Assembly (NCBI GenBank): GCA_037447655.1
Contig: JBBHKE010002598.1
Location: 62,001 to 126,000, forward strand
DNA: 64,000 nt
Direction of reading: 5' to 3'
DNA from: Zygnema cylindricum
Lineage: Eukaryota; Streptophyta; Zygnematophyceae; Zygnematales; Zygnemataceae
The first letter of the stretch is position 1, and each line of letters starts with the position of its first letter. Shown here piece after piece: positions 56,701-64,000 of the stretch. The notes beneath the pieces are model-generated. The model did not search any database. It worked only from the letters and a program-made list of their open reading frames with translations, and was not told the origin of the DNA. Made by a program: the position numbers and the translations under genes.

Positions 56701-58893
56701 AGGGTTGGAATTGCAAAATGTGCTCTGAACATCCAATCATGTAACCCTGATTGTATTGATTAGGTTCTCTCTTGTTTAAATGTCCACCAACCGCTCTTCC
56801 CTCTCCAGCCAGGTCAAGGATCGTTCTTTTTCTTCAGTGGGTGAGTATCAAGGGCTTATCTTAGCCTGCTGGTGGAATCAAGGGAAACTACTCACAGTTG
56901 CTGATTCAATCAGTTAGTCTTCTAGTGGAGGCTTAGGATTGGTGGAGGGGCCTAGGCATTCTCTTTATTTTTCACCTCAAAACAAGGATTACCTTTGGTA
57001 ACCTATATAATAGGTTAGCCTCAAAAAGAAGGCGAGAACATAACTTGACCACTTTTTCCTATGGTTTTTCGATTTTTTTTTTAAAAAGAAGCCGTCTTTC
57101 CATTCGTTCAGATCCTCTCAGTGCAAATAACGCAAAAAGATTGTTGGGATTTTAGACGGAATGATATAGCAAACTTAATGTATATATGAGGTAGAATTTT
57201 TCAGTACTTCTTAGAGAAAATTACGGGATGTAATGAGCGACTAATTTTGAGAAGTGGGAGAAGTCGAATTGTTGTGATAGGGAAGAGCTACATTGGAGAG
57301 GAAATGAGTCACCGTTAATAATGAATGATACTTAACAGATTAGACTGACAACTGTTAAATTAGTTATTTTTTTGTTGCAGAAAGTCGATGGCATTATTAT
57401 ACATGGTTTGGATTTCAAACGTGTAGAACGATGAACAGACATTTTTTAATTGTTAAATTTGCTGTTATATATCGTGCATAATGCATTTCTTATCCATTAA
57501 AAAGTAAAAAATACATACAACTTGATTACGATCTTGTTCTCGCAAGTCACTTGGCTCCACTTGCATACATCGGAAGAATCTCCCCATGTTGAAAGTTTGT
57601 CACTTCGGTCGATCAGCCCAGCTTTGATTCGCAGCAAGATACTTCCTGATCCCACATCATCAATTGGGAATCTTCAACATACCTCCGTGTTCATTTGCTA
57701 AGAACTCTCCCATCCTGCACTCAATGGAACTCTCTTGTTTTCGCAAAGCATGAATACAACAAATAGTCATGGAAACCCCTGATATGATGTTCGTCATGCT
57801 AACTATGACCTATCTTGATTTATATGATTAGTTGCCGAATTCCAACAACTATCTTGTTGCTAGAAATTTGGAGCTTCTGACTTGTTTTTCGAAAACTATA
57901 AATTGGCCCTGGAGGAAGGGAACATTGCAAAGAAACTGATGTCATTGGTATTTAGTAATGAAGTAATTTGTGCAATTTATTGTCAAATTTCAAACATAGA
58001 TAGTCATCGCGGTTTTTTCCTTTTTAAGTTTCAAGCATTGCTAATATTTAATTCGTCAAAAATAAAGTAGAGAATAAGATTTTGAAAGAATTTGATGGGA
58101 ACAACTCGGCATGAAATTGCTTTTGGATCATTTTTTATTTGTTTAAAGTCGTACCTGGTGACATTGGTCCAAATCAAAATGGGAAAGGTGACAATGGTGG
58201 TGGGAGGATGAGCAAATTTGTGCCACACAAGAACATAATAAACTAAAAGTTTGAACACGATAAATAAATGAAACCAAGAAAAGAAATAAAAGAAATGAGC
58301 GCAGAAAGGAGGAATGGAGAGTTGGTAATACAAGCTAGAAAATGATAGAATAACGTATCACCTGGTAGTGGTGGTGGTGAACTTGGAGGAAGAAGACTCA
58401 AAGGAGAAGGTGGGGAATTTGGAGGAAGTGAAGAAGGTTGAGAATTTGGTGGGGCGAGAGGTGAGGAGGGAGGTGATATGAGAGGTGGAAGACGAGGGGG
58501 GCGGAGAAGGGGTGGCGAAAGTAGGGGAGGACGTGGGGTTGGTGGAGTGGGAGAGGGAGGACGGGGGGCGAGAGGGGGTGGATTGGGTGGAGGAGAGGGA
58601 CGAGGGATAGCGGGTGGAGAGGGTAGAGGAGAAGAAGCGGGGAGACGGGAGGGAGGAGGAGAGGATTGTGGAGTAGGAGAGGGAAGAGGGGGGGCAGGAG
58701 GTGGTGGATTGGATGGAGGAGAGCGACGAGGAGGGAGAGCGGGTGGAGAGGGTGGAGGAGAAGAAGGGGGGAGACGGGAGGGAGGAGGAGAGGATTTTGG
58801 AGTAGGAGAGGGAGGAGGGGAGAAACGAACGGGCGGTGGTGATTGCGACACTACAAAAAATGGAAAAAGAAGCCCCACGCCATTACTTGCCAT
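45817..58893 (-). CDS. Multidomain secreted-type protein: Pro-rich, LRR, EGF, papain-like protease, EGF x2, LysM array
   Basis: One gene of 19 hand-spliced exons: 58893-58362, 57645-57519, 56602-56531, 54153-54082, 53635-53564, 53326-53255, 53105-53034, 52471-52131, 51875-51687, 51207-50978, 50760-50617, 49186-48967, 48664-48485, 48148-48005, 47789-47671, 46977-46888, 46661-46554, 46422-46207 and 46068-45817. Every border is GT..AG and every phase matches, giving 1083 aa and a TGA stop. Residues 1-178 are Pro/Ser-rich after a short hydrophobic start ([18 protein letters not shown]). Next come an LRR N-cap (to about 220), LRRs (to about 370), a Cys-rich EGF-like domain (to about 453), a C1A protease (about 495-705), two EGF-like domains (about 715-822) and LysM-type repeats to the end. 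Chitin-binding LysM papain-like proteases are known in volvocine algae; the LRR head is the unusual part. The start and signal peptide are the least certain features, and an earlier exon is possible. Confidence 0.88.
48005..48664 (-). other. Two EGF-like exons between the protease and LysM regions
   Basis: Each exon encodes one EGF-like unit and is flanked by phase-1 introns, the classic shuffling arrangement for EGF modules. Exon 48664-48485 reads [20 protein letters not shown] with a closing TCAP. Exon 48148-48005 reads [14 protein letters not shown], then CVCPMGYSP and a closing TCVP. Equal phases at both ends make them symmetrical modules. Confidence 0.85.
48967..51875 (-). other. Papain-family (C1A) protease domain of the multidomain gene
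   Basis: Exons 51875-51687, 51207-50978, 50760-50617 and 49186-48967. Mature-type N-terminus [19 protein letters not shown], then [13 protein letters not shown]. Inferred catalytic residues are oxyanion Gln513, nucleophile Cys519 (six residues apart, as in papain), His656 ([12 protein letters not shown]) and Asn676 ([17 protein letters not shown]). [10 protein letters not shown] fits the usual C-x-GGW segment. The common GSCWAF is STCWIF here. No I29 prodomain (ERFNIN type) lies between the first EGF domain and the protease; only about 40 residues separate them. Activity against a particular substrate is unknown. Confidence 0.9.
49725..49850. repeat. GATC-dense cluster in an intron of the protease gene
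   Basis: About a dozen GATC sites lie within roughly 130 bases, many as CGATCAGATC or GGATCAGATC, forming a degenerate short repeat. It lies in the intron between the exons ending at 50617 and starting at 49186. Confidence 0.75.
52131..57645 (-). other. LRR head and first EGF-like domain of the multidomain gene
   Basis: Exon 57645-57519 is an LRRNT_2-type cap ([20 protein letters not shown], then [10 protein letters not shown]). Five exons of exactly 72 bases (56531, 54082, 53564, 53255 and 53034 as low ends), all in phase 2, each encode one 24-residue plant-type LRR, such as [20 protein letters not shown]. Exon 52471-52131 starts with another repeat ([20 protein letters not shown]) and ends with the Cys-rich block [27 protein letters not shown]. 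Plant-type extracellular LRRs of this kind usually bind proteins or peptides. Confidence 0.9.
54154..56530. other. Long intron of the LRR region, possible decayed LRR exon
   Basis: A 2.4-kb interval separates two adjacent LRR exons. I find no intact exon. At 54773-54702 (minus), a 72-base segment after a CAG acceptor reads [17 protein letters not shown] in one frame, which resembles an LRR. It is out of phase with its neighbours and lacks a GT donor. Confidence 0.5.
58362..58893 (-). repeat. Pro-rich coding exon with internal duplication
   Basis: This first visible exon encodes Ser/Pro-rich sequence of the hydroxyproline-rich glycoprotein kind. A unit of about 45 residues beginning [17 protein letters not shown] is repeated as [16 protein letters not shown] and continues in the same pattern. 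Such regions are usually extracellular, heavily glycosylated spacers in green algae and plants. The Gly/Arg-rich plus-strand frame over it is its antisense shadow. Confidence 0.8.
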
Positions 58894-59956
58894 ATGAACA
58901 ACAGTGCTTTTCCAGAAAATGTGGTCTTCATTGAAGGTCCATTGCATTATGGAGGTAGGATTTTTTTTTTTGATAGCAATCGTTACAAGTTGGGGGATTG
59001 ATGTTGAGAGGAAGACACACAAAGGAAAATATCAAGTTGGAAAAGATAGGGAAAAATAGTTGAAGGGGAGGGGAACGAGGACTTCTGAATATGAATGTGA
59101 GAGAAGGGTATTAAGAGTGGAGAGAGGTGTGGAGAGGACAAATTTAACTAAAAAAAGGTTGAAATAACATGTCATTTTCTTAAGTACATGTTTGAATTTC
59201 CTCCCTATTTCGTCAACTTAACAACATCTTTAAACTTCAATACCGTAATCAATATCTGATTTTGTTTCGGCCAGACTGGTTCACTCCATACGTTTCAGGA
59301 TAATATATTCTGAAACAACTTAGCTTACATTAAGTTAGAAGTACCATGAGCATGTACTTGCGAGAATTTAGAGCACAATAGAGGTTGAACACTGTAATCT
59401 CTAATTCTGTGCTGGGTTGAACACTAATCTCTGATTCCATGCTCTGTTATCACCCTATGAGAACAATATATTTTTTTGTAGGTATAATTGACAAAAAATA
59501 ATCAATTCATTTAATACTGATTTTTACTCCCATGTCTTTCATAGTCCTTACGAGTTACAAATTCTGAATGCATGTCCAAACCAAGTAAATCATTTCTCAG
59601 TGGATTATCAAATATTTTCAGACTTAAAAAAATACGTCGATAAAAGAAATTGATCGATTGTCTTAGAAAATCTTGAAAAATATTCCTGTGTGTTAATCAC
59701 AAAATTGAAGATTAACAAAAAAATACGGCCATATTTAAGTCATGCATACAAACTTGAAAAAATAGAAAATAATAATTATGGACGATTGACAAAGTGGATA
59801 TTTATTCAATATACGTTCGAGAATGTAATATATCTTGTGCAACAGACGGGCTATTTATTTCCAGTTTCAGAAAAGAAATAGTTCCCACCAAAAAGTTTAA
59901 ACGTTTGGCATTCAATTTCTAAACTTGCAATATTCCAAAAAGAAGTCTCTATTTGC
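58894..59956. other. Upstream flank of the multidomain gene, no gene recognised
   Basis: AT-rich sequence. It presumably contains the promoter and 5' UTR of the minus-strand gene and possibly an earlier exon. A phrase of about 27 bases (TTGAACACT..AATCTCT..ATTC..TGCT) occurs twice near 59386 and 59414. No core promoter could be assigned. Confidence 0.4.
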
Positions 59957-60854
59957 TAGTGTTGTGTATCGGTAAAAAAATTATCGCGATAACACTGATA
60001 CCGATAGTTATCAGTTATCGAACGGTCAGCGGTCCCGATATATTTGTACTTTCTGTACTTTCTGTCCGGAGTGCTTTCTGTCCGGTAAACTGAACGGTAA
60101 ATTTACGAGAAACGTACGGTTTTTTACGTGAAATGTACGGAATTTGACGAAAAAATACGTTGCACTTTGTAGTACTTTTTAGGCGGTTAACTGAACATAA
60201 ATTTTACGGGAACGTAAGGAATTTTACTGCTAAACTGATTATCATGGAACGGTAAAAAGACGGCGGACACAAAGTACAACGGATGCAAAATAACATTATG
60301 CCCGCCGCCGGAATCGAACGGACGACATTCAATGAGAAAATACGAGCGGACGGTCAGCGTGAGCGCCGGCATCTCGGAACGGCTTTTTTGGCGGCTTTTG
60401 CCAAAAAAGCCGACGGATTGACACGTGGCAGGTTTCCAGTGGATCCCAAAAAATAAAGGGACAAAGCCACGGCGTCGGATGTAAAGGTACATCGTTTTAA
60501 CTGGAGCCGTACTAAAGTTGAACATTTCTTATGCCGGCTACTGTACTTTCGGCTTGTACAAATGATCTGATTGGTAGGTACCTCAGGGGTTGTGAGTAGG
60601 GCGCGTCGGGGGAATAAGTCGGGGAAATAAGTCGTACAGTTGAGTGTACACGCCGTACATTTATCTGTACGGCTAGTACATTTATCGCCGATAGTTATCG
60701 TTATCGGCATTATCGCCGATAATTAGCCGATATTATCAGCTATTTATCGGCGATAAAACAGATAGCGATATATCGTACCAATATATCGATTATCGGGTCC
60801 CCGAAAAAAGGCCCATATCGGTTATCGGCAAATCCTTACCGGTACACAACACTA
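59957..60854. mobile_element. TIR element, TAGTGTTGTGTATCGG family, copy 2 (inverted)
   Basis: 898 bases, starting TAGTGTTGTGTATCGGTAA and ending CCGGTACACAACACTA. The whole interior is the reverse complement of the element at 5660-6545, including the hairpin GGCTTTTTTGGC/GCCAAAAAAGCC at about 60387-60415 and the block CATAATG..GCGCCG or its variant. It lies between the multidomain gene and the paralogous exon at 61788. Confidence 0.85.
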
Positions 60855-61787
60855 CTATTTACCTTCAAACTTAAAATACGCCATTAAAGATTCTGTTGGC
60901 TCAGTACTCGCAACAGAGTGATGAAAAATCCAATCAGCATATATATTGCAAATACTAATTCACCAAAATTATTTGGAAATTTAAAGTCATGTGATTAAGT
61001 GTATTCTTTCCCCTTTCACGAAATTATCCAGAACCCGAATTTTGAAACCAAAATCAGCACGTCCGTTTCTTTCAGTTTTGAACCTTGGAAGATATTGACC
61101 ATGAAACTGGCTTACTAAAGTTAATTTTGTTAAAAAGCATATGTCGAAAATTGAAAATATCTGACATGCAACCAGAAGCTCACAATCCTAGGCCATTATA
61201 ATGCGGCCAATGGTCAATGCTTTCACAGTCAACATGTTTTTATTCGCTGGGTATTGTTTCTTCCGACAAGATAAAAAATCAGACACCAAGATTTTCCATC
61301 AACAAAAAGGGCATCGCATTCTTCTGAATAAGTAACCTAAATTTTTTACCATACTTGCTATTTTTTCAATCGACAAAATCAATTGAAGCAGAAATCACCA
61401 AAGATTGTGCTCACGATCTAATTCAAACTTTATGGCGCTTTCTTGAAATATAACAACAATATTCCAAACGTTCCAAGTATAATGATCAATTCTGGTGATT
61501 GTGCATTTAATATCATAAGTATATCATTTGTCTTCACAAGTTAGTTTGCACTTGAAGTAAATACATACTCTTTTCAATAGTTTCTAGCTCACGGCTTATA
61601 CATTTCTTTCATGTTTACATATTAAGATCTTAATTGATTGAAAGTTATTTTGATACACAAAGAAGCTACCATGAATAACTTATTGGCAAGGAACAAGCAC
61701 GAGAATAAACAATAACAAATTCAGCAATTCGATTTTATTTCCTCTAAGTGGACGTTCTACTTTGCGTCTTGTGAAAGGAGAACATAC
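60855..61787. other. Spacer without recognised gene
   Basis: AT-rich, no repeats of note and no supported open frame. If the exon at 61788-62071 belongs to a working gene, its next exon should lie here or beyond, but none with a matching phase and cysteine pattern was seen. Confidence 0.5.
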
Positions 61788-62071
61788 ATTGGCAAATGAA
61801 CTTGCTCGCCAGATTGTTGTACCCTTTATTGCATGCACATGTACGTGATATCTCGGTCGTGCCATTGGAACAAATACCGCCTCCCCCACAAGGCCCTCCC
61901 GGCTGGGTCGCGTTGCAAAACGCTTCACAATCACTTTTTTTCCGTTGGCTATTGGATAAACAGCCTTGTACAAGGCTTGGGCCAAACAGGCAATTGGCTC
62001 CCATCTCATCACAGGTTGGGTGTTCGTTGACTCCAAAAATTGGCCCGATGAAATAGTTGTTTGAAATATCA
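61788..62071 (-). pseudogene. Orphan LRR/EGF exon, paralogue of the exon at 52131-52471
   Basis: After a CAG acceptor the exon reads DISNNYFIGPIFGVNEHPTC, then a Cys-rich block CEAFCNATQPGGPCGGGGIC and CACNKGYNN, ending at a GTATGT donor in phase 1. It parallels the LRR/EGF exon of the large gene ([20 protein letters not shown]), with the same exon-end phase. No LRR exons were found upstream to 64000 and no protease exon downstream. It is either a partial duplicate or one exon of a gene that is otherwise unrecognised. Confidence 0.75.
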
Positions 62072-64000
62072 CTGTATATATGCTCCAGCATTGTAAAAGA
62101 AAGAGACTTGGTAAGCTATACAAATTAGTGACAACAAATAACAAAATCAAATGTTCATTAAGGCACGAACTTTGATGCTTATACAAAAATTATAAAGGAA
62201 TGGCATACACAACCTCTCATTTCACATAACATGAGTACATCTTTAATTTTGAAAATATAAAAATTTCTTCATGAAATGTTCATTTAGCATTGTGACTGAT
62301 TAATGGCTATTTGTAACTAATGACTAGGATCATATAAAAAGCGTTTGTTTCTAATATTCTTAGCTTTTCCTAAACATTTTCTACAAATGTGGCTTATCTG
62401 GAAATCAAAACAATTAATTTGTCGTATGGACACTTAACAAACGCTAATAAAACGAGATTTAAAAGGAAATGAAGGAATAACTGATGTAAAAACTAATGGA
62501 TTTTCTTGCATGCAATGCCTCGCTCCACCCTGTGTTCCCACACAGCCTCTCACTTTGGCCCCCACCCCTTTCACTGGGAGAAAAAAATGGGACGGGGGGC
62601 GGGTGGAGGGAGGTACAAGGTGGAGATGGCTGAGTGGAAGACAGGCGAGGTAGAGGGTAGAAATGGGTGGAATGGAAGGGTGGAGAGTATTGGCTATGCA
62701 AGGTTAGAGGGTAGGGGGTAGGGCTGCTAGGGGGGTAGAGATCAAAGGGGCCTAGAGGGTAGAGGGCAAGGGGGCTGGTGGAGAATATCGGGTAGGGAAA
62801 GGGCAGGTGGAAGTACTCGTGAAACATGGTGGAGGGTAAAGTGTGAAAGGGGGTTAGAGGCTAGAGGGCCACAAATGAGGCAGGTGGTGTTCTTCATGGG
62901 CTGTGGTGTGGGTATAGAGTGTCGTTGGGGGGAAAAGGGGGTTGTGTGTGTGTGTTTTGCATTTTTGGAGGAATTGTAAACATCCATTTTGTTTCTATAT
63001 TATGGATTTTAGGAAATTTAAAAGAAATAACCATTTTTGGGATTCAACGGGTGATGTTTTTTTTTTTTTACTCCGAGGACTTAAAATAGGGCGGATGTGG
63101 GAAAAAACGGTCGGGGGAAAGGGGGTGTTGAAAGGAACTTCTTGAAGATTGTGACAAATTTTATTGTATAATTCGCCTTACTTTTTTCATATGTTGAAAT
63201 TGTTTTAGGGTTTTTTGTGATTTTCAGGGTTTTTCAGGGATTTTTAGGGTTTTTTTTAAGAGTGCGTTGTGATCATCAAATGACACTATGAACGAGAGAA
63301 AAAAATAAAGTAAGCCTACTTGCAAACCTGTTCGTTTTTTCTTTAATTTTTATATCACCTTTTTTCTTTTTTTTCTATTGGGTTTGAGATAAGATGGGTT
63401 TCAATTTCAAACGTATCATTTTTTATTCAGAAAGAAAAGAAAAGTTTGTTACAAAACTTATGAAAATTTTATGGTCGGCTCTCTACTTGAAATTAGGTTT
63501 AAACACATTTACCCACCCTAAAGGTTGTTCCATTTCAAATTTTGAAAAAAAAAATCATTCAAAATTCTCAAAATAAATTTAAAGAAAAATGAAAAGTCGC
63601 AAAAATAACAACCATTGCAAAATGCAATTTTCCACGCCACATGACATTCGCTATAGTTACCGCTCTCCACTCCCCTCCGCACCCCCCCAACGTATGTCAC
63701 AAAAAAAATCATCAAAACCATCTGAAATAAAAAAAATCCTGAAAAACATAAAAAAAACATAAATGTATTGCTTTACGCCACATTAATTTCAATCACAATC
63801 CTCTCCGCTACATTTGTTATTTTTTTAATTTTAATATAATCATATATTATATGTTTGATGCAATGATTTTTTTTTTTTTTATTATTATTTCTATTATTGC
63901 TTCCTATTTATTATTTAGTACTTTATTGAAAATTTTATGCTTACTTATTATTAGTGATTATAATGTATCATTGATGTTACAACTGTATAACACATTTTAT
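62072..64000. other. Spacer with G-rich strand and A/T runs
   Basis: No gene is recognised. From about 62585 to 62940 the plus strand is rich in GGG runs (GGGTGGAGGG, GTAGGGGGTAGGG), a possible quadruplex-forming stretch. It reads as low-complexity Pro/Ser on minus. A short TG repeat lies near 62942. The GGGTTTTT phrase recurs near 63210-63255. Confidence 0.5.

Noticed and set aside
58478-58897. Gly/Arg-rich plus-strand frame of 139 aa.
   Set aside because: Antisense of the Pro-rich exon of the multidomain gene.
60354-60710. A 118-aa minus frame in a TIR element, with a related start (MPITITIGD) in the copy at 5804.
   Set aside because: The similarity follows DNA identity of the two element copies. 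The frame breaks after about 61 aa in the other copy and resembles no transposase.

Overview
The window is eukaryotic nuclear DNA. The genes have many introns with GT..AG borders and phase-matched exons. The rest is AT-rich spacer crowded with terminal-inverted-repeat (TIR) elements, a decayed Ty1/copia element, a decayed hAT transposase, satellites and long microsatellites. The gene set suggests a photosynthetic eukaryote, most likely a green or streptophyte alga: a light-driven proton-pump type rhodopsin, a plant-type LRB/POB1 BTB-BACK protein, a USP domain protein, and a Pro-rich LRR/EGF/papain/LysM protein. This placement is inference; I recognise no gene as belonging to a particular species. 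All gene models were spliced by hand and no transcript evidence was available.

Layout. 1-500 holds a broken copia reverse transcriptase. 1803-3789 (minus) is a complete four-exon microbial-type rhodopsin of 242 aa with the D-T-D proton-pump motif. 4.6-7.9 kb is a mosaic of TIR elements. 8.27-9.5 kb is an 89-bp satellite followed by a degenerate CCCTAA tract. Both lie directly upstream of a five-exon universal stress protein gene (9870-11913). 12.5-13.4 kb is microsatellite. 14377-16230 (minus) is an LRB-like BTB-BACK gene that runs into a 642-base assembly gap. 17-20 kb is spacer with TIR elements. 20436-26693 is a decayed copia element with two 908-bp LTRs, inserted beside a decayed hAT transposase (26.85-28.7 kb). 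28.9-38.1 kb is a dense nest of TIR elements and a ~178-bp tandem array. 39.7-43.35 kb (plus) encodes the C-terminal part of a divergent RNA polymerase I largest subunit.

The most notable object is one minus-strand gene at 45817-58893. I could splice 19 exons with every phase matching into a 1083-aa reading frame. The domain order is Pro-rich segment, LRR N-cap, about six LRRs, EGF-like domain, papain-family (C1A) protease with all four catalytic-site residues, two EGF-like domains, and a Cys-rich LysM array. The usual inhibitory prodomain is absent. The design looks like a secreted, wall-directed protease with a glycan-binding tail and a protein-binding head. A lone exon paralogous to its LRR/EGF exon lies at 61788-62071, so the family may be duplicated locally.

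I see no operon-like links between the genes. They are independent eukaryotic loci separated by repeats.
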